A stretch of 9,188 nucleotides of DNA. Origin: Synechococcaceae bacterium Bin_79_3 (lineage in GTDB: Bacteria; Cyanobacteriota; Cyanobacteriia; PCC-6307; Cyanobiaceae). The first letter of the stretch is position 1, and each line of letters starts with the position of its first letter. Position numbers and translations under genes: made by a program. Below are positions 1 through 7,622 of the stretch, piece by piece. The stretch covers positions 1 through 9,188 of the forward strand of contig VFLB01000008.1 of NCBI GenBank assembly GCA_009914645.1, read 5' to 3'. The notes beneath the pieces are model-generated. The model saw nothing but the letters and a program-made list of their open reading frames with translations, was not told the origin of the DNA and made no database searches.

Positions 1-2040
1 AGAACCAATGTTAGAGGTCATTATTATTAAAGTATTTTTAAAATCTACGGTGCGTCCTTTCGAGTCTGTTAGGCGGCCGTCTTCTAATAATTGCAGCAGA
101 AGATTAAAGACATCTGGATGAGCTTTTTCGATTTCATCGAACAATACAACGGTATAAGGGCGGCGGCGTACCGCCTCTGTAAGCTGTCCGCCTTCATTAA
201 AGCCCACGTAGCCAGGAGGTGAACCAATCAGCTTGCTAACTGTGAAGCGTTCCATGTATTCACTCATGTCTAAGCGAATCATCGATTCTTCACTGCCAAA
301 GAAATATGCGGCTAATGCTTTTGTGAGTTCAGTTTTGCCAACTCCAGTGGGGCCAGAGAAGATAAAGCTCGCAATCGGCCGGTTTGGATTTTTTAAACCA
401 ACGCGGGCCCTACGAATCGCTTTTGAAACAGCCTTAACTGCTTCATCTTGCCCAATCAAGCGTTGGTGGAGGGTTTCCTCCATATTTAACAATTTAACTG
501 ATTCTGTTTCAGTTAGTTTTTGTACCGGTACGCCGGTCCATGAAGCAACGATCTGAGCAATATCTTCTTCACTTACAACTGGCGTTCCCTCAAAAGAAGA
601 AACTTCGGGAGGATTGGATTCAGTGGATTCACCATCAGGAGCTGGTGTGGATTCATCGCGACGGGCCTGGGTGATACCACGCATTTGTTCACGCAATTCC
701 ACCTCCTTATCGCGTAATTCACCAGCTTTTGTGTAATTCTGTTCCCGAACAGCCACTTCCTTTTCTTTCTGCACAACCCTCAACTGTTTATCTAATTCTT
801 TTGCAGCTGGCGGCAATTTAGAATTGAGTAAACGCACCCTGCTGCCAGCTTCATCAATTAGATCTATTGCCTTGTCAGGCATAAAACGATCAGAGATGTA
901 GCGATCACCAAGGGTTGCTGCTGCCACAAGGGCTTCATCGGAGATTTTTAATCTGTGGTGCGTTTCATAACGCTCCCTTAAACCTTGTAAAATTTCAATA
1001 GTTTCAGCAACTGATGGTTCACCAACGTTTACTGGCTGGAATCTTCTTTCTAATGCAGCATCCCTTTCGATATGTTTACGATACTCATCAAGAGTAGTTG
1101 CACCAATACATTGGAGTTCTCCCCTTGCGAGAGCTGGTTTTAGGATATTTGCAGCATCAATTGCACCTTCAGCTGCTCCAGCACCAATTAAGGTGTGAAC
1201 TTCGTCAATTACTAAAATTACATTTCCTGCACCGCGGATCTCTTCCATTATTTTTTTAAGACGCTCCTCAAACTCCCCTCTGTATTTAGTACCAGCAACA
1301 AGTAAACCTATATCTAATGTAAGTACACGTTTTTCTTCAAGAATATCTGGAATCTCGCCATCGATTATGCGTTGAGCTAAGCCTTCTGCAATAGCTGTTT
1401 TACCAACACCTGGTTCACCAATTAAAACTGGATTGTTTTTAGTGCGACGTCCGAGTATTTGGATTACCCGTTCAATTTCATTTTGTCTACCCACAACTGG
1501 ATCCAGCTTTCCATCTGCAGCTAATTGGGTGAGGTTGCTGCCAAATTCATCAAGGGTTGGCGTTTTGGTTGAACCTTTGCTTCCACCGCCTGCACTTACT
1601 TCGGCTGTTTCACCGAGCATGCGGATTACTTGAGTACGAACCTTTGCAAGATCTACTCCTAAATTTTCAAGAACTCTTGCCGCTACACCCTCACCTTCTC
1701 TAATTAATCCGAGCAATAAATGTTCAGTACCGATGTAATTATGACCTAACTGACGAGCCTCTTCAAGAGATAACTCAAGTACTCTTTTTGCCCTAGGGGT
1801 GAACGGAATTTCAACAGCAACAAAACCAGAACCGCGCCCGATAATTTTTTCAACTTCCACTCGAGCATCTTTTAAATTTACGCCCATCGATTTGAGTACT
1901 TTTGCGGCAACTCCTGTGCCTTCTCCGATCAAACCCAACAATATCTGCTCAGTTCCCACAAAATTATGGCCCAAGCGACGAGCCTCCTCTTGGGCCAACA
2001 TGATCACTTTGATGGCTTTTTCGGTGAACCGCTCGAACAT
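1..2040 (-). CDS. clpC: ClpC, AAA+ chaperone/unfoldase of the Clp protease (3' end outside window)
   Basis: ClpC is a class I Clp/Hsp100 ATPase that unfolds proteins and feeds them to a ClpP-type protease in the cytosol. In cyanobacteria it is the main Clp chaperone and is generally essential. The start codon is the CAT complement at 2038-2040, giving [10 protein letters not shown], the usual cyanobacterial ClpC N-terminus. Visible parts: two N-terminal Clp repeats (about residues 13-68 and 88-143, each with a GHNxxGTE core and a GVAAxVL stretch); first AAA+ domain with Walker A GEPGVGKT (208-215) and Walker B VILVIDE (274-280); a UVR-type middle domain (about 425-455); a short acidic/proline linker (about 461-490); second AAA+ domain with Walker A GPTGVGKT (563-570) and Walker B VVLFDE (631-636). 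The frame is open for 680 codons to base 1 and ends in TSNIGS. Family length is about 840-860 residues, so roughly 160-180 C-terminal residues are cut off by the window edge, not by mutation. The gene is AT-richer than dacA but reads cleanly. Confidence 0.97.
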   Translation of the reverse strand, partial: MFERFTEKAIKVIMLAQEEARRLGHNFVGTEQILLGLIGEGTGVAAKVLKSMGVNLKDARVEVEKIIGRGSGFVAVEIPFTPRAKRVLELSLEEARQLGHNYIGTEHLLLGLIREGEGVAARVLENLGVDLAKVRTQVIRMLGETAEVSAGGGSKGSTKTPTLDEFGSNLTQLAADGKLDPVVGRQNEIERVIQILGRRTKNNPVLIGEPGVGKTAIAEGLAQRIIDGEIPDILEEKRVLTLDIGLLVAGTKYRGEFEERLKKIMEEIRGAGNVILVIDEVHTLIGAGAAEGAIDAANILKPALARGELQCIGATTLDEYRKHIERDAALERRFQPVNVGEPSVAETIEILQGLRERYETHHRLKISDEALVAAATLGDRYISDRFMPDKAIDLIDEAGSRVRLLNSKLPPAAKELDKQLRVVQKEKEVAVREQNYTKAGELRDKEVELREQMRGITQARRDESTPAPDGESTESNPPEVSSFEGTPVVSEEDIAQIVASWTGVPVQKLTETESVKLLNMEETLHQRLIGQDEAVKAVSKAIRRARVGLKNPNRPIASFIFSGPTGVGKTELTKALAAYFFGSEESMIRLDMSEYMERFTVSKLIGSPPGYVGFNEGGQLTEAVRRRPYTVVLFDEIEKAHPDVFNLLLQLLEDGRLTDSKGRTVDFKNTLIIMTSNIGS

Positions 2041-2130
2041 GGTTTTAGGCTGAGCCCTCGAATGCAATAAACCTATCAGGAACTAGAGGGTTGTTGTGGG
2101 GGGAAATCCGATCGCAGCGGTTTGGGGAAT
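2041..2130 (-). promoter_or_regulatory. clpC 5' leader, possible weak hairpin, no Shine-Dalgarno
   Basis: If the promoter above is right, this is the untranslated leader of clpC. Nothing like GGAGG precedes the clpC ATG; the bases just upstream read CTCAGCCTAAAACC, so translation probably starts without a Shine-Dalgarno pairing, which is common in cyanobacteria. A nested fold is possible: CCCTC at 2055-2059 pairs with GAGGG at 2086-2090, and CCT at 2072-2074 pairs with AGG at 2078-2080. The stems are short and the outer loop is long, so this could be chance. I see no known riboswitch and no open reading frame worth calling here. Confidence 0.25.
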
Positions 2131-2167
2131 ATTTTAATTGAAATCAATAAAAAGTATTGGCTGCTAC
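2131..2167 (-). promoter_or_regulatory. Candidate clpC promoter with NtcA-like GTA-N8-TAC site
   Basis: This lies in the 149-base gap between the end of rimI and clpC and reads toward clpC. A TAAAAT box (complement of 2131-2136) fits a -10 element and the TAN3T form, and would give a leader of roughly 85 bases. I see no good -35 hexamer 16-18 bases upstream. Instead there is a perfect GTA-N8-TAC (2154-2167), the consensus for the cyanobacterial nitrogen regulator NtcA, ending 17 bases before the -10. Activating NtcA sites usually sit about 22 bases from the -10, and at that distance here the hexamer is TATTCC, a poorer match. A small ATTGA-AA-TCAAT inverted repeat (2137-2148) abuts the -10. 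The position is suggestive, but a six-base-specific motif is expected about twice by chance in a window this size. Confidence 0.3.
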
Positions 2168-2189
2168 TGATTATTTTGGCCGGTAATCA

Positions 2190-2693
2190 CTACGTCAAAA
2201 CTTCACAAAATTGCTTCACTTTAATCAATGCATTGTCGCCATTTCGGTAGTAGCTCTTACGGATTCCACAGGTTATGAAGCCAGCTTGCTCATATAGGGC
2301 GATGGCGGCCTTGTTTTTTGCTGAAACCTCAAGGCTGGCCACCTTGCAACCCATGCTTTTGGCGCATTCGAGCAAAGCCTTCAGCAGGCTGCGCCCCAGC
2401 CCCTGCTGTTGTTTATTTGGATCCACTGCCACCATGCTGATTTGAAGCTCTTCTGCTACTACGCAACCGCATATCAAGCCAATTAGCTGATTTGGTTTCT
2501 CAACGCACCAATACCCAAAGCAAAGGTTGTTTATTGATTGCAGTTCCTGATGCCATTGGGTGGCGGTCCAAAATCCCGCGAAAACCCGCTGATCAAGGGC
2601 TGAACAAGCGTCGATTGCGTTCAAATCAAGCTTTGTTGGGGCCGAAGTGCTGAAAGAATGGGGTGATGGTTCTGATGGCATTGTGATCAGCAT
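2190..2693 (-). CDS. rimI: RimI-like GNAT N-acetyltransferase (N-alpha-acetylation of ribosomal protein S18 family)
   Basis: This is a GNAT-fold, acetyl-CoA-dependent acetyltransferase. By family resemblance it acetylates protein N-termini; E. coli RimI acts on the N-terminal alanine of ribosomal protein S18. The true substrate here is unproven. Taking the ATG whose complement is 2691-2693, the protein has 167 residues. Motif A is VAVDPNKQQQGLG (88-100), followed by RSLLKALLECA, then NKAAIALYEQAGF (127-139) and YYRNGDNALIK, the usual RimI C-terminal signature. The first 20 residues or so look like a non-conserved tail. The frame stays open to a GTG at 2789, but a start there would push deep into lysA. 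The ATG at 2693 has GGGGGA upstream; a second ATG (complement of 2679-2681, 163 residues) is also possible. It is transcribed toward clpC, 149 bases away, and diverges from lysA with overlapping start regions. Confidence 0.88.
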   Translation of the reverse strand: MLITMPSEPSPHSFSTSAPTKLDLNAIDACSALDQRVFAGFWTATQWHQELQSINNLCFGYWCVEKPNQLIGLICGCVVAEELQISMVAVDPNKQQQGLGRSLLKALLECAKSMGCKVASLEVSAKNKAAIALYEQAGFITCGIRKSYYRNGDNALIKVKQFCEVLT

Positions 2694-4083
2694 GGCAAGT
2701 TCCCCCGGGTTGCCTAAAACCTCGCTGCCCTGGGCAGACGGGGATATTGATTTGGAAAGTCCAAATCGCAATCTTGCACCAATAAGCACCGAGCTTGATT
2801 CCCAGGGGCGTTTGCGTGTTGGAGGTTGCTTACTTAGCGATCTAGCAGCTCGATTTGGTACTCCTTTATATGTGCTTGATGAACTAAGCCTGAGGCAGGC
2901 TTGCGTTGCTTATAGAGAAGCTCTCCTTCGCCACTACCCTGGCCCTTCCTTAGCTATCTACGCATCCAAAGCAAATAGCAGTTTGGCGATTACAGCTCTT
3001 GTTGCATCAGAGGGTCTTGGACTTGATGCAGTTTCAGCAGGGGAATTGCTAACCGCTTTGGAAGGGGGAATGCCACCTGAGCGGATTGTTTTGCATGGCA
3101 ACAACAAATCAGCTGAAGAAATGCAATTAGCGCTTCAGCATGGGGTGGCTGTAGTGGTAGATAATTGGCGTGATCTTGAGTTGTTGCAAGAGCTTTGCCA
3201 GGGTCTTTCCAGCAAGGTTCCCCTGCTCTTGAGGTTTACCCCTGGCATTGAATGCCATACCCATGAATACATCCGCACTGGTCATTTAGATAGCAAGTTT
3301 GGCTTTGATCCCGACCAGTTGGAAACGGTTTTGCGGTTTTTAGCCAACTGCAGCTGGGCCCATTTGCGTGGTTTGCACGCCCACATCGGCTCACAAATTT
3401 TTGAGTTAACCCCCCATCGCGATCTTGCGGCGGTTTTAGCTGATGCTCTGCTTCTTGCCCGTTCCCTCGGCCATAACGTTACCGATTTGAATGTGGGTGG
3501 TGGCCTTGGTATTCGTTACGTGAACTCCGACGATCCCCCCAGCATCGATTGCTGGGTTCAGGTGGTAGCGGAAGCAATTGCAGGGGCCTGCAAGGAGCGG
3601 GGGCTTGATTTGCCACGCTTGCTTTGTGAGCCAGGCCGTTCCTTAGTGGCGAGCGCCGGGATAACGCTGTATCAAATTGGAAGCAGGAAAGAAATAGCTG
3701 GTTTCAGTACATACGTGGCGGTAGATGGGGGCATGAGTGATAACCCCAGACCCATTACCTATCAATCCGAATACACGGCCTGTTTGGCGGATCAATCCGC
3801 TGCTCCAGCAGTGGAAAAAGTTACTTTGGTAGGTAAGCACTGTGAATCTGGGGATGTGCTGTTGCGCAACCTTGATTTGCCTGCCAGTAAGCCTGGCGAT
3901 GTCTTGGTGGTGCTTGCCACTGGTGCCTACAACGCTTCGATGGCTTCCAACTACAACCGAATTCCAAGGCCTGCAGCGGTTTTGGTGGCTGATGGTCGCG
4001 CTGAATTGGTACAGCGACGCGAAAGGTCAGACGAGCTGCTGCGCTACGACGTGCTGCCAGAACGCTTGAAATCGCTAAATTGA
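2692..4083 (+). CDS. lysA: Diaminopimelate decarboxylase
   Basis: LysA is a PLP enzyme that decarboxylates meso-diaminopimelate to lysine and CO2, the last step of lysine biosynthesis. It draws on the same diaminopimelate pool used for peptidoglycan. From ATG 2692 the protein has 463 residues: PLP lysine K93 in YASKANS; HIGSQI (231-236); the glycine-rich phosphate loop GGGLGIRY (269-276); EPGRS (313-317); DGGMSDNPRP (345-354); the active-site cysteine in CESGD (C384); and GAYNASMASNYN near the C-terminus. This is the barrel-plus-sheet fold III architecture, complete. The start is uncertain. A GTG at 2647 would lie well inside rimI. ATG 2692 is the first ATG. Family similarity begins only around SPNRNLAP (from about 2758), so TTG 2710 or TTG 2752 cannot be excluded. 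None has a strong Shine-Dalgarno. It heads the plus-strand run; dacA follows after 24 bases. Confidence 0.95.
   Translation: MASSPGLPKTSLPWADGDIDLESPNRNLAPISTELDSQGRLRVGGCLLSDLAARFGTPLYVLDELSLRQACVAYREALLRHYPGPSLAIYASKANSSLAITALVASEGLGLDAVSAGELLTALEGGMPPERIVLHGNNKSAEEMQLALQHGVAVVVDNWRDLELLQELCQGLSSKVPLLLRFTPGIECHTHEYIRTGHLDSKFGFDPDQLETVLRFLANCSWAHLRGLHAHIGSQIFELTPHRDLAAVLADALLLARSLGHNVTDLNVGGGLGIRYVNSDDPPSIDCWVQVVAEAIAGACKERGLDLPRLLCEPGRSLVASAGITLYQIGSRKEIAGFSTYVAVDGGMSDNPRPITYQSEYTACLADQSAAPAVEKVTLVGKHCESGDVLLRNLDLPASKPGDVLVVLATGAYNASMASNYNRIPRPAAVLVADGRAELVQRRERSDELLRYDVLPERLKSLN
2744..2771 (-). promoter_or_regulatory. Candidate rimI promoter inside the lysA 5' end
   Basis: Reading toward rimI, TTGCGA (complement of 2766-2771, 4 of 6 matches to TTGACA) is followed after 16 bases by CAATAT (complement of 2744-2749, a weak -10). 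Transcription would begin near 2737, about 45 bases before the ATG at 2693. The spacer is almost exactly filled by a perfect inverted repeat at 2749-2767, so a dimeric repressor bound there would block polymerase. The boxes are weak and the region also codes for LysA, so this is a hypothesis from position and symmetry. Confidence 0.22.
2749..2767. repeat. Perfect inverted repeat, 8-base arms and 3-base centre
   Basis: The plus strand reads GATTTGGA-AAG-TCCAAATC, with every base of the two arms complementary. It lies in the shared start region of the divergent rimI and lysA genes and within LysA codons for D-L-E-S-P-N-R. For a fixed 3-base centre such a repeat has a chance frequency of about one per 65,000 positions, so it is mildly surprising in this window. 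It could be an operator or a small hairpin early in the lysA message, or simply a product of coding sequence. Confidence 0.6.
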
Positions 4084-4093
4084 TGTGATGCAC

Positions 4094-4110
4094 GAGAGGT
4101 GGTTTAAGTG
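4094..4110 (+). promoter_or_regulatory. Ribosome binding site that fixes the GTG start of dacA
   Basis: GAGAGGTGG (4094-4102) contains a GAGG core 8 bases before GTG 4108. A TAA stop in the same frame sits directly before that GTG (4105-4107), so no longer in-frame start exists. The nearby ATG at 4088 is in another frame. Together these settle GTG 4108 as the start, unless translation begins further inside the first membrane helix. Confidence 0.75.
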
Positions 4111-4953
4111 CTCTGGCTGCGGTTAATACTCGACCTATTTTTTGCTGCCAGCCTCGGATTTCTTTTACTGGGCCGCGTTACTGAACCACGCACTTTGTGG
4201 CTACTGCGTGGGTACTTACTGCTGGTAGCTGTGGGTTGGTTGCTGCAGCGCTTCGGTGATCTTCCCCTCACTTCCAAATTGATGGAAGCTTTGGTGTTGG
4301 TGTGCGGCCTTGCTTTAGCGATTTTATTGCAAGGGGAATTGCGGCGGCTAATGGAATTGCTCGGTACAGGACGTTTAGATGTGTTGCTTGGAAGCCGTCA
4401 ATCTGGAAAGCAAGATTCCAGCACCGTAGATATTTTGGTGGATACGGTTGGCCAACTTTCAAAACGTCGTTGTGGTGGTTTGGTGGTTTTGGATCTTGGC
4501 AGTGATCTCAGGCCAGAAGATTTTCTTAATCCCGGCGTTCAGATCGATGCCTTGCTTTCGGTTGATTTAATGCTGAATTTGTTTTCTTCTGAAACTCCAT
4601 TACATGATGGTGCGGTATTACTTCAGGCAAATCGCATTGCAGCAGCAGGTGTGATCTTGCCCCTTTCGCGCCAAAGCATTACCCGCCACGGCACCCGTCA
4701 TCTGGCTGCCCTGGGTTTAACAGAACGGCACGAGCGCTGTTTATGCGTGGTGGTGAGTGAAGAATCAGGCACAATTTCACTGGCTTGCCAAGGCAAGTTT
4801 GAGCGCCCTATTACTAGGGAACGGTTGCGGGCTTTATTGGGGGAGGCTTTGCAATTGCAGTCGGGGGATCGGCGTAGGCGCCAGGCGCGTACGCTTTTAA
4901 AATCAAAATCCGGCGCTGAACTCGCCGAATCTGTGCCCAGGAATTCCCCATGA
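4108..4953 (+). CDS. dacA: Membrane-bound diadenylate cyclase (c-di-AMP synthase, CdaA/DacA family)
   Basis: CdaA-type enzymes join two ATP into cyclic di-AMP, a second messenger that controls potassium and osmotic balance. In cyanobacteria it has been linked to night survival and carbon storage. The protein has 281 residues, close to the roughly 270 usual for CdaA. The first 80 residues hold three hydrophobic helices (about 4-21, 30-47, 57-76) ending in [14 protein letters not shown], the family's junction into the DAC domain. The catalytic DGA motif is D167-G168-A169 in [10 protein letters not shown]. The second nucleotide motif is G195-T-R-H-L199 in [12 protein letters not shown], followed by [13 protein letters not shown]. 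Firmicute CdaA usually has GTRHR at that place, so the last residue differs. The C-terminal tail (about 250-281) is basic, then polar, and not conserved. There is no CdaR/YbbR or GlmM gene next to it, unlike in Firmicutes. The last four bases overlap uppS as ATGA. Confidence 0.93.
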   Translation: MLWLRLILDLFFAASLGFLLLGRVTEPRTLWLLRGYLLLVAVGWLLQRFGDLPLTSKLMEALVLVCGLALAILLQGELRRLMELLGTGRLDVLLGSRQSGKQDSSTVDILVDTVGQLSKRRCGGLVVLDLGSDLRPEDFLNPGVQIDALLSVDLMLNLFSSETPLHDGAVLLQANRIAAAGVILPLSRQSITRHGTRHLAALGLTERHERCLCVVVSEESGTISLACQGKFERPITRERLRALLGEALQLQSGDRRRRQARTLLKSKSGAELAESVPRNSP

Positions 4954-5732
4954 GCCGGCCCCAGGTGGTGGTGCCATGCCCCAACAAACAATTTTGCTTG
5001 CCTGAAGGCTTGGATCCCCTTCGCTTGCCAGCTCATGTGGCGGTGATTATGGATGGCAATGGTCGCTGGGCCTGTCAGCGCGGTTTGCCGCGGGTAATGG
5101 GCCATCGCAAGGGGGTAGAGGCTTTGAAAACCACCCTTAGGCTCTGCAACAACTGGGGCATAGGCACCCTCACCGCTTACGCCTTTTCCACCGAAAACTG
5201 GGCTAGGCCTGGGGAAGAGGTGAGTTTCCTCATGACCTTGTTTGAGCGAGTGCTAGCAAAGGAATTAGAAGCTTTACAAAATGAACAGGTACGGATTCGT
5301 TTTTTAGGTGATCTCACCGCCTTGCCAGAAGGCCTGCAAGATCTGATCGCTGCCGCCTCAGCCAAAACACAAAACAACAGTGGCATTCACTTCAATGTAT
5401 GCACCAACTACGGCAGTAGAGATGAATTGGTCCAAGCAGCTAGGGCTCTAGCTCGCCGCGTTAAGCGGGGTGAATTGGATCCGGAAGCGATTAATGAACA
5501 TTTACTTGGCCAGGAATTGCATACAGCAGGAGATCGTGATCCCGATTTATTAATTCGCACAAGTGGTGAATATCGCCTTAGTAATTTCCTGCTTTGGCAG
5601 CTGGCCTACGCTGAATTTCACGTTACGGAAGTGCTTTGGCCTGATTTTGATGGGGCTGCTTTAGAAACAGCCTTGCGAGATTATCAAGGCAGACGCCGTC
5701 GTTTTGGCGGAGTATTGGAGGTGCAGCCATGA
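4950..5732 (+). CDS. uppS: Isoprenyl transferase (undecaprenyl diphosphate synthase family)
   Basis: This cis-prenyltransferase extends farnesyl diphosphate with isopentenyl diphosphate to a long-chain polyprenyl diphosphate, the precursor of the lipid carrier for peptidoglycan and surface polysaccharides. It is a soluble or membrane-associated homodimer. The 260-residue product carries [13 protein letters not shown] (29-41) with the catalytic aspartate D35, GHRKG (51-55), [10 protein letters not shown] (78-87), NYGSRDE (153-159) and [21 protein letters not shown] (197-217). Length is normal. The residues before about 28 are a short variable tail. The start ATG overlaps the dacA stop (ATGA), and AGGA at 4939-4942 lies 7 bases upstream, so translation is probably coupled to dacA. 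The product chain length cannot be read from the sequence; the gene order and the absence of a nearby paralogue favour the wall carrier. Confidence 0.95.
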   Translation: MSRPQVVVPCPNKQFCLPEGLDPLRLPAHVAVIMDGNGRWACQRGLPRVMGHRKGVEALKTTLRLCNNWGIGTLTAYAFSTENWARPGEEVSFLMTLFERVLAKELEALQNEQVRIRFLGDLTALPEGLQDLIAAASAKTQNNSGIHFNVCTNYGSRDELVQAARALARRVKRGELDPEAINEHLLGQELHTAGDRDPDLLIRTSGEYRLSNFLLWQLAYAEFHVTEVLWPDFDGAALETALRDYQGRRRRFGGVLEVQP

Positions 5733-6694
5733 CAGTTGAAATACGCCACAACTGGAGCTTGAGTGAAATTGAAGCGTTACTTTCATTGCCATTGGTGGAT
5801 TTACTTTGGCAAGCCCAGCAGGTGCACCGTGCAGCAAATCCCGGCTATCGAGTTCAGTTGGCTTCCCTGTTGAGTGTCCGCACTGGCGGATGCGAAGAAG
5901 ATTGTGCCTATTGCCCTCAATCCATGCACAACAGCAGTGATGTGAGTGGCAGGCCGGAGCTAGAGCTGCAGGTGACAGCTGTTCTTGAGCGGGCAGAAGC
6001 AGCAAAACAAGCAGGGGCGCAAAGATTTTGTATGGGTTGGGCCTGGCGGGAAATTCGCGCTGGAGCTCCCTTTGAAGCAATGCTTGAGATGGTGAAGGGA
6101 GTGCGAAAGCTTGGGATGGAGGCTTGCGTTACCGCGGGCATGTTGAATGCTGATCAAGCCCATAGGTTGGCTGAAGCTGGGCTCACGTCTTATAACCACA
6201 ACCTTGATACCAGCCCTGAACATTACAGTGAAATAATAACCACTCGCACCTATCAAGAACGCTTAGATACTTTGCAATTAGTGCGGCAGGCGGGGATCAA
6301 CCTTTGCTGCGGAGGTATTATCGGCATGGGCGAAACTTTCAGGGATCGTGCTTCTTTGTTGCAAGTTTTATCAAGCCTTAATCCTCACCCTGAAAGCGTG
6401 CCGATCAACGGCTTGGTAGCTGTTGAAGGCACCCCTTTGGAGCACCAGCAACCCTATGAAAATCTTGATTTGTTGCGTATGGTGGCAACCGCTCGAATTT
6501 TGATGCCCCACAGCCGAGTGAGGTTGAGTGCTGGTAGGGAACAATTAAGCCAAGAGGCTCAGATTCTTTGTTTGTTGGCGGGGGCAGATTCCATCTTTTA
6601 TGGTGATACTTTGCTCACTACCTCTAATCCAAAGGTGGAAACCGATCAGGCACTGCTTGCAGCCGCAGGGGTGCAGCCCTTCATCGTTGCTTGA
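5729..6694 (+). CDS. bioB: Biotin synthase
   Basis: BioB is a radical SAM enzyme that inserts sulfur into dethiobiotin, the last step of biotin synthesis. The 321-residue protein shows the radical SAM cluster C55-x3-C59-x2-C62 (CEEDCAYC) in the typical YCPQS context. Candidate ligands of the second [2Fe-2S] cluster, by position against E. coli BioB (C97, C128, C188, R260), are C101 (RFCMG), C133 (EACVTAG), C193 (LCCGG) and R265 (VRLSAGRE). Also present are [12 protein letters not shown] (155-166), [11 protein letters not shown] (171-181), PESVPINGL (221-229) and [14 protein letters not shown] (288-301). It ends about 25 residues earlier than E. coli BioB, without that protein's variable tail. 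ATG 5729 overlaps the uppS stop (ATGA), and GGAGG at 5717-5721 lies 7 bases upstream, the strongest ribosome site in the window. No other biotin gene is nearby. Biotin serves acetyl-CoA carboxylase, which is only a loose link to the envelope theme. Confidence 0.97.
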   Translation: MTVEIRHNWSLSEIEALLSLPLVDLLWQAQQVHRAANPGYRVQLASLLSVRTGGCEEDCAYCPQSMHNSSDVSGRPELELQVTAVLERAEAAKQAGAQRFCMGWAWREIRAGAPFEAMLEMVKGVRKLGMEACVTAGMLNADQAHRLAEAGLTSYNHNLDTSPEHYSEIITTRTYQERLDTLQLVRQAGINLCCGGIIGMGETFRDRASLLQVLSSLNPHPESVPINGLVAVEGTPLEHQQPYENLDLLRMVATARILMPHSRVRLSAGREQLSQEAQILCLLAGADSIFYGDTLLTTSNPKVETDQALLAAAGVQPFIVA

Positions 6695-6701
6695 TTAATC
6701 C

Positions 6702-7622
6702 TTGACTTACTTAGTAGCAGCATTTTATAAATTCACAGCTCTCAACCAGCTAGAGAGCCTGCGCAAGCGCTTGCTTGATAAGGCAGAGCTAGAACAGCTG
6801 CAGGGAACTTTGCTCTTGGCGTCAGAGGGAATAAATGCCACATTGTGCGGGCCAGAAGTTGGCATAAAAGAATTCATTTGTTTACTGCAAGAAGAAATAG
6901 AATTTAAAGATTTAGAAGTTAAATATAGTTGGAGTATGAGTCAATGTTTTCATCGCCTTAAAATTCGAATTAAACAGGAGATCGTCACAATTGGCATCTC
7001 TGAAGTGAATCCGCAGCAGCAGGTGGGCGCGTATGTGGCAGCTGAGCAGTGGGATGAATTTATCAACCAACCCAACATGTTAGTTATTGATACACGTAAC
7101 AGTTATGAAATTGGTGTGGGCACTTTTCCTGGTGCAATTAATCCAGAACTTGATAATTTCCGCAATTTTCCAGCTTGGGTAGAGCGGCATCTAAAGCCCT
7201 TAATGGAGCAGCACAAGGCTGAAAAGCTAGCTTTATTTTGCACCGGCGGTATACGCTGTGAGAAAGCAACTGCCCATTTGTTAGCTGAAGGTTTTACGGA
7301 TGTTCACCATTTAGAGGGTGGAATTCTTAAATATCTGGAGCGAGTATCGCCCGAGCACAGCAGTTGGCAAGGGGATTGTTTTGTTTTTGATCAGCGGGTT
7401 GCCTTGGATCATCAACTTAAGCCTGGCGAATATAGCCTTTGCTTTGCTTGCGGAATGCCTTTAGCTGCTGCAGATCGCTCCCTGCCCAGCTATGAAAAGG
7501 GGGTGAGTTGTTGCCATTGCCTGGGGCATTTTAATGAAAAGGATCGTGAGCGTTTTTCAGATCGCCAACAACAAATTCAATTATCAGCAGCCCGCAATGA
7601 AAGGCATCTTGGTAAGAAATAA
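6702..7622 (+). CDS. trhO: tRNA uridine(34) hydroxylase, rhodanese-domain protein (TrhO/YceA)
   Basis: TrhO hydroxylates the wobble uridine of certain tRNAs to 5-hydroxyuridine with molecular oxygen, according to work on E. coli and Bacillus homologues. The 306 residues run as follows: an N-terminal YceA-type domain with AFYKFT (7-12) and LASEGINATLCGP (39-51); HRLKIRIKQEIV (84-95); a rhodanese domain with VIDTRNSYEIGVGTFPGAI (128-146) and active-site C180 in CTGGIRCEKA; HLEGGI (203-208); and a C-terminal cysteine module C247-x2-C250 ... C270-C271-x-C273, probably a metal site. Many relatives have SCPHC where this one has SCCHC. The start is TTG 6702, which gives MTYLVAAFYKF, the expected family N-terminus; no ATG or GTG lies in frame nearby. 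It begins 7 bases after the bioB stop with no visible Shine-Dalgarno, so it probably depends on ribosomes terminating on bioB. Confidence 0.92.
   Translation: MTYLVAAFYKFTALNQLESLRKRLLDKAELEQLQGTLLLASEGINATLCGPEVGIKEFICLLQEEIEFKDLEVKYSWSMSQCFHRLKIRIKQEIVTIGISEVNPQQQVGAYVAAEQWDEFINQPNMLVIDTRNSYEIGVGTFPGAINPELDNFRNFPAWVERHLKPLMEQHKAEKLALFCTGGIRCEKATAHLLAEGFTDVHHLEGGILKYLERVSPEHSSWQGDCFVFDQRVALDHQLKPGEYSLCFACGMPLAAADRSLPSYEKGVSCCHCLGHFNEKDRERFSDRQQQIQLSAARNERHLGKK

Noticed and set aside
233..556. Open frames on the plus strand opposite clpC (also 1433-1633 and 1799-2053)
   Set aside because: They are antisense to conserved ClpC domains and have no recognisable motif; they are by-products of the clpC codons.
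13..2040. The two similar N-terminal segments of ClpC as a recent internal duplication
   Set aside because: The paired repeats are the standard Clp N-terminal domain found in all ClpC proteins.
2101..2120. HIP1 octamer (GCGATCGC) near the clpC leader
   Set aside because: The sequence reads CCGATCGC, one mismatch from HIP1. I noticed no exact HIP1, which is consistent with the picocyanobacterial clade.
2168..2189. TGATTA ... TAATCA inverted repeat just after the rimI stop, as a terminator
   Set aside because: The 6-base stem is AT-only with a 10-base loop, and no T-tract follows on the minus strand. It is too weak to call.
3643..3840. Open frames on the strand opposite lysA and other genes (for example 3643-3840 and 3821-4093 minus, 4302-4505 plus, 5177-5386 minus, 5661-6256 minus)
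   Set aside because: All lie inside genes with strong family matches, show no family features of their own, and look like shadows of the coding bias.
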